Positions 46,920 through 57,784 of a stretch of DNA of 64,000 bases are shown here, piece by piece (positions within the stretch are counted from its first letter, which is position 1; each line of letters begins with the position of its first letter). The notes below the pieces were generated by a model that saw only the letters and a program-made list of their open reading frames with translations, searched no databases and had not been told where the DNA came from. Origin of the DNA: Spirodela intermedia (lineage: Eukaryota; Streptophyta; Magnoliopsida; Alismatales; Araceae); the NCBI GenBank assembly GCA_902729315.2, contig LR746272.1:6077827-6141826 (forward strand). Direction: 5' to 3'. The position numbers were made by a program, and so were the translations under genes.

Positions 46920-48393
46920 ATGGGCGAGAATGTGGGAAGCGAGCGTAGTAGGGCGGCGGTAGTCGTGTTGGTGCCGTTCCCGGCACAGGGCCACGTCACA
47001 CCGATGGTGCACCTGGCGGCGGCGCTGTGCTGCCACGGGTTCCGCGCGGTGGTCGCACTGCCGGAGTCCGTCCACCGCTGCCATGGAGGTCGTCGAGGTC
47101 GTCTTCCGGTGCCTCCCCGATGGTCTCCACGAGGGCGGCGCGGCGAACTTCTCCGCGATCGACCGCGCCATGGAGGAGACCATGCTGCCGTCCTTCGAGG
47201 CCCTCCTGAGGACCCACAACGTCGCTTTCGTCGTCTCCGATATGCTGGCCTCGTGGGCTATAGCCGCCGCCGATCGCTGCTCCGTGCCGGTGGCAGGCTT
47301 CTGGACGGGCATGCTTGCCACTTACGACTTCATCTGCTCCGCGCCGGAGCTGATCCGCCGCCGCCTCATCTCCTCCTCCGGTAAGCCCCTCAAACCTGAA
47401 ACTTGAAACCTTCCTCCGTAACATTCTCCCTTCTCGCCGGCGGAGCTAAGAAGAGCCATGGCAGGGATTCCCCTCGCCGTAGGAGGGGTAGGAAGCAGCA
47501 CCAGCAGCATATCGGAGGCCCTGCCGAGGCTGACGACGGAGGACCTGCCGTGGCTCGTCGGCGACCTGAATTCCCAGATGGCCCGCTTCGCCTTCTGGCA
47601 GCGGGCCATCAACCGGTGGGCGCCTCTCCGCTGGCTCATCGCCAACACCTTCTCCGGCGACGCCGGCGCTGCCGCCGCTACGCTGCGCGTGTTCCGGGTG
47701 GCGCCGCTGGAGCCCGCGGCGGCCGGTGGCGGCGCCTCGAGCTTCTGGGAGGAAGACTCCAGCTGCCTGCGCTGGCTCGACGCTCATCCCCCCGCCTCCG
47801 TCGTCTACGTCTCCTTCGGCAGCTGGGTACCGCCCATCGGCGGCGACCTCATCGCCGAGCTCGCGCAGGGTCTTGAGACCGCCGGCCGGCCGTTCCTGTG
47901 GGTCATGGCCGACGACTGGAGGAGCGGACTCCCGCTAAGGTTTCTCGAGCGGTGGTCGTCGTCTACTTCCTCGTTGGGGAAGGTGGTGAAGTGGGCGCCG
48001 CAGATGGCGGTGCTCCGACACGGCGCCGTGGGGTGCTTCCTCAGCCACTGCGGATGGAACTGCACCATGGAGGCCATCCGTTGCCGGACGCCGCTGCTCT
48101 GCTACCCCGTCGCCGGCGACCAGCTCATCAACTGCCGGTACATCGCGGAGGCCTGGAAAATCGGGGTGAGGCTGGAGAGTATGCGGCGAGGGGCGTTGGA
48201 GGAGGGTCTGTCAGAGGTGATAGGCCCCGCCGGCGACGGTCTGCGGCGGCAGCTCGCCGGAATGAGCGAAGAGATCTTCGGGGAGGACGGCAAGGAGACC
48301 GCCGCCAAGGAACTGATGGCCTTCGTGGAGGACGTCCGCACCGCCGTGGACGCCACCGAAGAAGAGCACCTCCATCTTCAACTCTGCTCGCTC

Positions 48394-48396
<3 letters not shown>
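46920..48396 (+). pseudogene. UGT82A1-like glycosyltransferase, frameshifted second copy
   Basis: By comparison with the intact copy the exons are 46920-47380 and 47465-48396. After VALPESVHR, near 47080, 30 bp of the intact gene are replaced by 16 bp, a net loss of 14 bp that shifts the frame. The rest of exon 1 continues in another frame. An ATG at 47083 restores the later frame but lacks the catalytic His motif GHVTP, so a normal enzyme is not expected. Exon 2 is open over its full length. The PSPG box reads HCGWNC where the intact copy and the family have HCGWNS, a residue that contacts the UDP-sugar phosphate. The splice sites are preserved. About 24 residues differ from the intact copy in exon 2, mostly in the last third. 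Confidence 0.87.
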
Positions 48397-48443
<47 letters not shown>

Positions 48444-48482
48444 TGAGAGAGAGAAATGGGGGAGAGAGAGAGAGAGAGAGAG
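48397..48482. repeat. (GA)n microsatellite after the UGT pseudogene stop
   Basis: An imperfect GA run starts in the stop codon context (CTCTAGAGAGAG). It is the counterpart of the CT tract at 31795-31950 in arm 1. Confidence 0.95.
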
Positions 48483-48646
48483 ATCCACGTGTCGATGTCA
48501 TATACTCCATGTAATTCTCAATCTCCCCCTAGAATCTTTTATTATTATTATTAATACGAGCAGCTAGTAATCTGTTCTGCTTATCGGAACGAACATCATT
48601 GTGTGGAAGTAGGAAAGATTTACGCGCGCCGCCGCCAGAGATATAG

Positions 48647-49545
48647 GATGATTTCTGGCGAGAACTGATAGATTTTCGGCGGCAAGTGAGGAGAGAAGAA
48701 AGAAGAGGGATTTCACACAAAGAAAAACCCCTGAATTATGATCCGAGCACACACGTCGGAAGAGAGAGAGAGAGAGAGTATTTATTTTCTACATAAATAC
48801 CTAAAGTGGGGCGCCTCACCTATTAAACAGAAAAATGCTGTCAATAACTTGATCGTAATGTTGAGCAAAACTTCATTTTAATAGAGTCATATCTCAAAAA
48901 GAGAAAAAAAAAGAAAGAAATCAACTCACAATAAGAGCACTGACACAAAACTTGACGTGGTTTGGAGAGCCTGCTATGTCCATGGATGACAATGAAGCTC
49001 CACTGGATGCGACGAGAACACAGAGGAAGACTCACCAAGAACTAAGGAAGAAATCCCTAATCTTGGCCCTCCAAGCACTCACCACCCAACAAGACATTTC
49101 CGCTTAGAATCTTTCTCAAGCCTCCTTGGAACCTCTCCCAAGCTCTTTGTAATGGGAAGAACAAATGAGGAGGGGGGGGCTCTATTTATAGGCTAGGGTT
49201 GACCTCAAGAAATGTGCAACATGTGGGCCACTTCTTTGAGAAGTGGTCAGTTGGGATGTTTCCTCTTCCATCGGCTCAAAATAATCTGGTTGATATCGAG
49301 CATTTCTATTTCACCTGATTCACTTTAAATGGGATATTATGTCTATGAGAATCAATTTGGGAACAAACTACTTCTCCCTCATGAAATGAAGCTCTCTTGC
49401 CTCCTACATTAAACATAAGCATTTAATGTGCTGCCCAAAGGCAAGCCACATTAAATAATAGTTCTTTATCTGACTTCTCATTTTAGGTCCTATACATCAT
49501 CTCGATTGTCATCATTGTCACTATCCTAGTTGAGGTAGTCCTCAC
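48647..49545 (-). repeat. Probable LTR of a reversed copia relic
   Basis: On the minus strand a TATA-type motif, CCTATAAATAGAG, lies at about 49180-49192. The sequence sits directly downstream (in minus orientation) of the RNase H remnant at 49546-49850, where a 3' LTR is expected. The LTR ends could not be fixed, and the first 100-150 bp after arm 2 may be unrelated. Confidence 0.45.
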
Positions 49546-50170
49546 ATGCTCTATAAGCTGACCAAGTTTAGGCAATACTTGAACCTCTTTGAATGAAGTG
49601 TTTTTGTGAGCACATATGCAAGAGTTCTCCATTGTATGAACCTTCATCACAGCAGCTGCACTCCATAGGATAAATCATTAACAAAATATATAACATCAAT
49701 GTGTTTGGTCCTCTCATAGTAAATCTGATTTTTAATTAGATATATGGCACTCTAACTATCATAGCTCATTAGAGTCCTCTTGTACTATATCAAAATCAGC
49801 AACAAAACCTTTAAGCCATAAAAATTCTTTCATTCCCTATGCTACCACCATATTCTATCTTTGTCATTGACAAAGTTACAATAGATTATAAAACAACATT
49901 TTAACTAATAGCACAACTTGAGAGAATAAAGATAGAACATGTCAAGGATCTCTTTTATGTAGGTCACCAACATAATCTGAATTAATCTAATCAATTAATT
50001 CACCAACATCACTAGCTTCCTTCTAGAATATTAGGCTTACATCTAAAGCACCTCTAATGTAATAAAGAATCTACTTAATAACTTCTTAGTGAACCTTCCT
50101 TGGATTTCTCATATACTACACTAACAACATAAGAAATGTTAGGCCAAGTGCAACATATGAAACTCTACTC
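49546..50170 (-). pseudogene. copia reverse transcriptase/RNase H relic, reversed
   Basis: Minus-strand translation shows a degenerate RT end near 50000-50150 (YMRNPRKVH, as in the family's NPGKxHW). RNase H remains follow at about 49550-49850, with pieces resembling ERTKHID and the C-terminal LTK...FKYCLNL. Stops and frame changes are frequent. The group appears SIRE/Tork-like. Confidence 0.6.
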
Positions 50171-53100
50171 ATCAGTTCTATCTCCTCCATCTTTGATGCA
50201 TTTTTAATGGACAACATAAAATGAGGTTATAGTGGAGTACTTATAGGCTTATACTCTTTCATGTAATTTGGTTGTGCCCTTTAAAGGTAAGGTCTTTGAG
50301 GAGACAAAACTTGTGTGATTTGATGGCTGATTTAGTAAGAATTAGTGTGTATTTATGAGGAAAATAGTAAACTTCAACAAAAATGATCCTCTACAATCAA
50401 AAATAACTAAGTGAGGTGTGAACTAGTATAAACAGTTTTTGTGTCCTTAATGGTAAAGAAAAAACTTCAAGTGAACTTGCATAGAAAGAGAAAGAGCCTT
50501 TAGAGAACCCACATTCAGAAAAGAAAGCTATCAAAGAATTCATGTCAACACATCTACTGATAGGCCAAAACAAAAAGTGAAAAAAATCAATAGAAACCCA
50601 ATTCACCCCTCCCTCTATATGTTTCACCTTGCCCCCTATGAAGTTCAAAATTGTAAGCTTTTCCCTTTTCTTTTATTGATGGTACATTTTGAGTTGCGAA
50701 TAAGAGGTTTATTTTATTTTCACTTCCACATAATTGGATAAAAAAGGAGTTCAAACTAGAAATCACAATTTTATTTATTTTTGTAATTTTCATATATGAT
50801 TTTTACTTCAAAACCTTTTCATTTAAGCTTAATTTTAGGTTTCTCATCTGTTTAGTTTGTTGAGGTTTTGTTTTTTTATTAAGTACACTTTTCAAGTTTT
50901 TATATGTAATCATTAATTCATTAATTCATTTATATATGTAATCATTCTTAGTTACATACATACATTTTTCACCCCTTATGTGAAAAAAATATGTATCAAG
51001 AAACTAAATAAACATCAAGATAATTATGATTTAGGAGTTTTAAGTATTTTGATGGTCTATAATATTTGAAGGGTAGTTACTCACTTTTATGAGTGTGGAA
51101 TTACATAACTTGATAGAATGAGCCTAAATATTTTTATTTGAGCTTACAAGAATGTGGAAATTTAGACATTGATTTGATTATTATCTACTAAATAACAGTT
51201 TGCAATACTCGTGGATTATATCTTTATTTATATGTGGTTCAATAGGTGATAACATACATTCTTATCATGCATTTACACTAGATTTATTGTCCTTTAGTGA
51301 TAAAATTAATAGAAATAATGCATGTTACCAATTAATTCCTACATATTCAGATCATTCATGCATAAACAAATGCTCCTTGTGGATAAAAAATTCCTACATT
51401 TTCTATTTATTCAAAAATAGACTTGGGAAATCTCGACTAAATACAACTTCTATTTTGTGCCACCATGCAATATTTTGATACAATTGGAAAACTCTTGAGG
51501 AGATGATTTGATTGTTATCAACTATTTATGGTTTGGTTGTGTATTAAGAGCGCAATCTCAACTTGAATCAAGGGTTCTATTATTGTGGAAACGCATATAA
51601 AGCCTTTAATTTGGTGCACATTGGATCATTCCAACAGTAGTCTAAATTAGTACGAGGCATGCGTATTGATTATGTCGAATATAGATAGATTTATTTGTAT
51701 TTTACTTGCTTCAATCATTAAATTAGAGAATTTCACCATTCACGATATATTTTCCTATTTTCTCTCTTTCCAACGATCGATTTTTAATTGATTTGTGGTT
51801 CTAACTATCTCCCCTGATCCCATCTTATAATCCTCATAGTTTTCTCCTTATTTTATTTACCCATTCCATGTCAATGGCATGAATCACATGCTCCTTGTGG
51901 ATCAATCCTGAATTTGCTGTTGTACATAATTTTTTACATTCTAATTGGTGAAATTCAGGTTTATAAATGTTTTGATCAACTGATTTTGAGGTATTTCAAC
52001 GACCCTCAATCATGTCATATCAATAGGCTTAACATATTTATTATTGGTCCTGAATCTAAGTTTTGAATTTATTTATTGGGCTTAAATCAAGTGAGAATTA
52101 GATATGAATATTGAGCCTAAATAAAATATCATAATGTATTGAGTCACTGGGCCTTAAATCTAAGGCATATTGGATCAATCATTTTGTAAATTGAATCTAG
52201 TTTTAGATCGAGAAAAGAGAAGTTTGAATCACTTGAAAATTGGTTAAATGGATTTATTCATTATACCACATGGATTTGAAATCAACAAAAGCAACTATAG
52301 TAAATGGATTCATCTATTGTACAGCACCAAATTTGTAATTGTAATTGAAAAAGATGGGCATGTATTCAATTAAGTAGAACTAATCATTGTATCACAAGAT
52401 ACACAATTAAAATCAAAATGAACTATTTTAAATACGGCACATTCCCTAGGCAAATATATTAAGAGTAGTTATGTGAAACAAATTTTGTTAAAAAAGGTAA
52501 GAAAAAGGCTTAGGATCTAGGGTGAGAAAAGGTGGATGAAGTGTTTCAAAAGTCTATCATGCTACTACCTCTTCCTTTATTAATATAATGGATACATCTT
52601 TATCTTTTTAGTGTTGTAACAACAATACATCCACACCTTCATTTCCTTAGTGTTGGGTTTGATGTGGCTAAGTGAAGTACCAAAAAGGGGGGTGAATTGG
52701 TTATCTACGTTTTTTTGTTCTATTATATTATTCTATCTATGTGTATACATGTCGACACATGTTCTAACATGTTCTCTCAAATCTATATACTAATTTATCT
52801 AAGTCTCTTCTCTTTTCGTCACTAGGTCACTTGGGTCTCTCTCTTTCACATGCTCGTAATTATGAGGGGCATAAAAAAATTTATATTAGTTCAGCATTTA
52901 CTAGGCTACGTCAAGTCCTATAAGTTCACCATTACTAGGGTCATATCACTTTGAAAATCTTCTTGTTACTTTGTTTGTGTACTAGTGACTTTCAACTTTT
53001 TACTCTTACGTTTGTTGTTCACGTTATCTTTTTTGAAGATTTATAATTGATGAACAAACATTTTCACTTTCAAGATCGTATTGAGAGGTGATCATTTGGC

Positions 53101-53385
53101 TTATCTTTAGTCCACATATCTTACTAATGAGTTATCATCCAAAATCTATACTTTTGACCTTTAATCATACTTAAGCTCAAATCTTTTCACTCTCATATAA
53201 GTTGTCATTAATAATGTGTCTAGAGATTTTCAAGTAATCAACATATATCTTTTTCTTCAAGATAAAGCTTAGTTATTATCATTGAGCTTGTCGTTTTACT
53301 TACAAACTTTAGTGACATGTTATAATCTAAGATAAGTGTGACTAATCTTGAGTTCTTTCTTGCTTTAAAACTATGTCTCTTATAG
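50171..53385. other. AT-rich repeat-like DNA without recognisable genes
   Basis: About 3.2 kb with only short random open frames. Near 52676-52700 the string aaaaggggggtgaattgg resembles the beginning of some plant retrotransposon LTRs. It may mark a fragment into which the solo LTR at 53391 inserted. Nothing else is recognisable. Confidence 0.4.
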
Positions 53386-53390
53386 ATGAT

Positions 53391-55172
53391 TGATAAGTCT
53401 TTATTATCATGAGTTAATAATTAATAAATAATATATTTTTAGTATCAACTCATGATAAATAGACTTATATTTATATTAATTTATAAAAAGTAATTTTTAA
53501 TTAGTTAATATGATTTTTTAGCTAATTATGTGATTTTATATTAATTTATATAATTTTTATAATCTTCTTTTTTAGATAAATAAAGAAAAAGAAAATAAAA
53601 AATAGAAAAGGGAGGACCCATCAACCAGCTAAGTCTACAAGTGAGTCAAAAGCATAGTTGGGGTAGAGCTGCGAGTAAGGGCTCAAGCTACTATAGATCG
53701 ATGGGGGCATGTGTGTGCCACTCCCCTTGTACATCATTGATGGCTAACCAATTTTAGGGCAAGGAGTAATCATACACATGTGAAAAAAGGACTCATTGAT
53801 TTCCAATCTTGCATTACCATATATGCATCTCAACAATCAGCCTATAATTGATGTGGGACTAAATCAACAACCACACCTTCCCCGGAATAATTTCAAAGAT
53901 TTTAATTCTTAAAATACCTTTTTTTTTCAAAAGGAGGTAGTTTGATGATGTCACTTTATAAGGGTATTTGCGTATTTATTTCCTCTATTTTATGTAGGTG
54001 AACGACCAACATGAGTTTAGATCTTACTAGAGTTAAAACTCATATTTTTATTTGATTAAATCACCACTTGCCTGTAGATCGTCAATGAAGTATTAAGTCA
54101 TCATAATTTTTTGATCATTAATGAAAATTTCATCAACGTGATTCATAAAATATTATTACTAAAATTGTTGAATGATTTGCAATAAAAGATAGCGAATCTA
54201 TAAAATAAATCACCTCCGATTGATCAATGAATAAACTATTATTAGGAAGAGGAAGAGGATGATTTATTAAGAGATGAGTTGTCACCTCTTGAGAGTGTAT
54301 TGGATGTGATAAAAAACTTCTTTTTGCTATATGGACCTAAAGATGAAGCTTCTTGACATGTTTCTCACTTCTATCCAGCTTCTTGACATGTTTCTCACTT
54401 CTATCTAGCTTTTCTTTGTTGGGTGATAGGCACCGAAAAACTACAAAGTCACTATTTTTCTACTCCGCTGAGTGACAATTATTAGAGAAGATTTAACAAT
54501 CCATTTTATTAATCTCTAGACTTTACAAAAAAATCTAGAGATTACTCACGTCATCTTTGTCTAAGGAGAGCCTTTGAAGGCTATAGATATTTCATGACAA
54601 TCCTCTCGAATACTTAAAATTTTGGTACATAGTTAATGCATCGTCGCCGTGACATTAGAACTTTATTTTTTCTACTTTCAACTTAATTCTTACTTTATTT
54701 AATGTTAATTTATACAATTTCTACTTTTTAAACTATTCTTCATTCAATTATAATTCTTGTAGCTTTTACACATCTTAATTTGACCAATTAAATCATCTAT
54801 AATCACTTATGTAAGAATTATCAAGTAAACTCTATTTTTGTATAATTTGCATTCGTCGAGTGCTAATGTCATCTTGACGTCTGTACCCCTTATTTCTTTT
54901 TTCTCATGAATTTTAAATATATTTTATTTTTATTTCTTAGTATACAATTTATAACAAATTGTATCTTTTACAAAAAAATATAAAATATTATCAGATATTA
55001 TCTTACATCTCTGTGATCGACTTAAAAAATTATCACTATTTTTTAGAACTTTTATAAAATTTTAATTGATATATTTATTTAGAAATATTTTTAAATATCT
55101 AAAAATTAGTATTTTCTAGTTTTATAAATTTTAATTTTTTGTGATTTACTATACAACGGCTAAGACACATCA
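53391..55172 (+). repeat. Solo LTR (family 1), direct orientation
   Basis: This 1,782-bp unit has TG...CA ends (TGATAAG...ACATCA) and matches the reverse complement of 34238-36071 from end to end. The flanks atgat (53386-53390) and ataat (55173-55177) agree at four of five bases, compatible with an aged target-site duplication. It contains a perfect-but-one tandem copy of a 30-bp unit at 54347-54406. No internal domain adjoins. Confidence 0.75.
54347..54406. repeat. 30-bp tandem duplication in the solo LTR
   Basis: Two copies of a 30-bp unit starting agcttcttgacatg differ at the last base only (ctatcc and ctatct). The homologous place in the other LTR copy has no second unit, so the duplication arose locally. 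Confidence 0.85.
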
Positions 55173-55177
55173 ATAAT

Positions 55178-57784
55178 TTTTGAGGCTTTCTTCTAGAGAT
55201 TGGTGATACATTAATGGCTAATTTTTTTTTTAAGATTGAGTTGAAATTTGTAATTTTACTCTATTGTTCTATCCATGTAAGACGTTAGTGTGTTATTGTA
55301 CAAGTTAAGAGGTGAAGATTTTCTATTTTCTTGATGATGTCATGCAAATGGTTCAACTCAGATACCAAAAAGGATTAAAGATTGAATTTTACTTTAGTCA
55401 CTCATCCTGTGATTTTATTTTGAATATTTGATCAACTTTCTGCAATGTTGTTACAATGATCTCGATTTCAAATTATGTTCATACTTTATTCTATATGATC
55501 TTCAAATATTTCAATCATCATTTTTTTTATTTTTGTGTAACTTGCTTCTTGAGTTTGAATCTTGTATCTAATAAGATGTTCAGTTGATTTTTAAGATGTT
55601 CTCTACACTAATGCTTCTATCTTCACAATGCTTGTGCCGCGTTTAAATCTCACATGTAACTTTACTTTTAAAGAAATATATGTGAAACTTTATCATACGT
55701 GTTGACACATGCTATTATGCATTTATATTTTGAGAATATTACACTATATTATTTCAACATGAAAAAATATCTCAAAGATGTAACTCATTAGATTTGTTAT
55801 TAGTCATATGATTGTATTGAGCATCATTAATATATATATAATTTGAATATTTCTCAAAGATATTTAGCTTATATGTAAACAATCGTGGTGTATGTTGATG
55901 ATTCAATGAATATTTAATAACTTATTCAAGCATGATTGATAAATAATATTTATAGTGTTGAAACCAAGGGTATCTACACTCTACCCTACAACAACAACAC
56001 AACTACACCATCATCTCCTCAAATGTATACCAATATCACAATCATGTCCAATCTCTTCCTTGCACTAGCAATGAGAAAGTAACATGAATATATCAAAAAT
56101 ATTCTTATTGAGCATGTAATGATGAAGAAACAAGAAGTTATCAAACATTTCATAGTCATACTTGTAATGAAAAAGAGTTAAAGATATATTGATTGACAAA
56201 CATCATCATCTCAAGCTCAACTAAAAGGAAATTGAATAGATCCATGGTGCTACTATAAAATTGATCTAGAAAATAGATTAACACATCTATATAAGAATTA
56301 CATCATTTAGAAAACATACTTTATTATTTACTATAAAATGTAAGAAGTTTGGCATCCTTAAAACATATAATCTAAAAAGATCACATAGAGTCTTATAATC
56401 TAGAAGGAGATCTACAAAATCTTAAGTTAACTAGAGTTGTCAAATATAATAGATAGTGGAGTCTAAAATTTTATATTTAAGTTGTTAAGGAAATAGTAAA
56501 ATCAAAGGACCTAGCCTTTGGAGAGTAGATATGAGGATACAACACAACTATTATAGAACTAATATGTAAGTTTGTTTGTGGTCATCCTTCATCCTTTGAA
56601 GAAGAATTGTGTAGAAAAAAATAATAAGAAAAGAAAAATGATGAATGTCCCCCCCCCCTCCCTCTTGATATCCAACATGCCCTCATATGTGAAGGAAAGA
56701 TGAAGATACACAGTGGCCAACTAATTGGAGATTTTATTTGGCTTCCTATGGAAGGAATTTGGAAACAAGAAAAAGTGTATGGGTTCATGAAATTGGAGAT
56801 TTCATAAGTTGCAGTGATCATTGGGAGAATCATTTCATAAACATTTGACTAACTAATCAAGGCCATGCTAAAGTTGTTCACTCATTTTCACACCATTGCT
56901 CATTTTACAAAGACAATAAAAAAATACTAAAAAGCTCTCATTTTGTCGTTAACTTTGCGTTGTTGCATGTTAAAAAGCTCCTTAATGAAGGGGGGGGGGG
57001 GTTAACGGCCTGGGGAAAATATCAACTGTTTTATTCAAGTTGTAACTGAATTTTAGTTTTATATCATTTATAAAATGATTGGTGCTTTAATGAAATGATT
57101 GGTGTTTTAATGGGCCCCCTCACTCTCTCTCTAGAGAATGATCGGTGTTATACCATTGAATTTGGACCATTAGCACAGGTTATCAGGGGCTTGCTTCACG
57201 GAACTTTGTTTTTTCTGCGGTAACTTGATAATGCAGGGTGCACCCGGGGAACATCTTATTCCTCCCGGGGTCGGGAGGTAGTGGAGGAAAAAGGGAAATA
57301 CGAGGGGGAAAGTTCGAATTTCTCATCGAAAGAAAAACCCTAAATAGATCCGTTCCTCCGTTGGGTCTTTTGCCTCATTTTCCACCGTCTCGTGCCCACT
57401 CTCTCTCTCTCTCGCTCTCTCGCTTGCTCTTTTGTCTCGTTGGATTCGTTCGCTGAATTGGGGCGTTTGATCCGTCGATGAATTGCTACGGAAAAGTACG
57501 GACTCGAATGAAATCTTTCGCCGAGTAGTCTCATCGTTGTTCTTCGTGTTTTATAAAGTTTTACGGTCGTGGAATCTGTCCCTCTGAGTTCTGTCTGCCC
57601 GTTGAGATTCGCGGAGCACTCTCTCAGCCTTGATATATTTATTAGGTATGTTTTAAATAATTTTTGATTCGAAGAGAAATGGGGGATCCGAGTTCTTCCC
57701 TGCCGGAAGCTGCCGATGGGTTATTGAACGGTGCATTTTTTCTTTTTAACTTTTTAATCAGCACTCGGATCCGGTCCCCACGCG
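55178..57784. other. Intergenic region and leader of the HDA15-like gene
   Basis: From 55178 to about 57100 it is AT-rich with no recognisable gene and contains a run of G near 56991-57001. From 57200 it becomes the promoter and leader of the next gene, with a CT run near 57400-57424. A leader intron from the GTATGT donor at 57646 to the acceptor at 57761 is plausible (116 bp). The ATG at 57679 would then lie inside that intron. Confidence 0.45.

Larger units (their letters stand above)
46185..48646. repeat. Inverted duplication, arm 2 (UGT82-like pseudogene and flanks)
   Basis: This is the reverse complement of 31618-34236. The upstream AT-rich flank (46185-46560) has many differences from arm 1. 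The middle of the gene is almost identical, and the C-terminal coding part and 3' flank differ again. The right end stops where arm 1 reaches the lipase stop codon. Confidence 0.9.

Noticed and set aside
56991-57001. Homopolymer runs (G near 56991, C at 18941-18955, G near 63975) as functional G-quadruplex sites
   Set aside because: Single homopolymers are common slippage products and assembly-sensitive; nothing around them suggests a function.
57679-57730. Upstream in-frame first exon of the HDA15-like gene starting at ATG 57679 (17 extra residues)
   Set aside because: It would need a 31-nt intron (57731-57761), well below the usable size of plant introns. A 116-bp leader intron (57646-57761) explains the same acceptor better.
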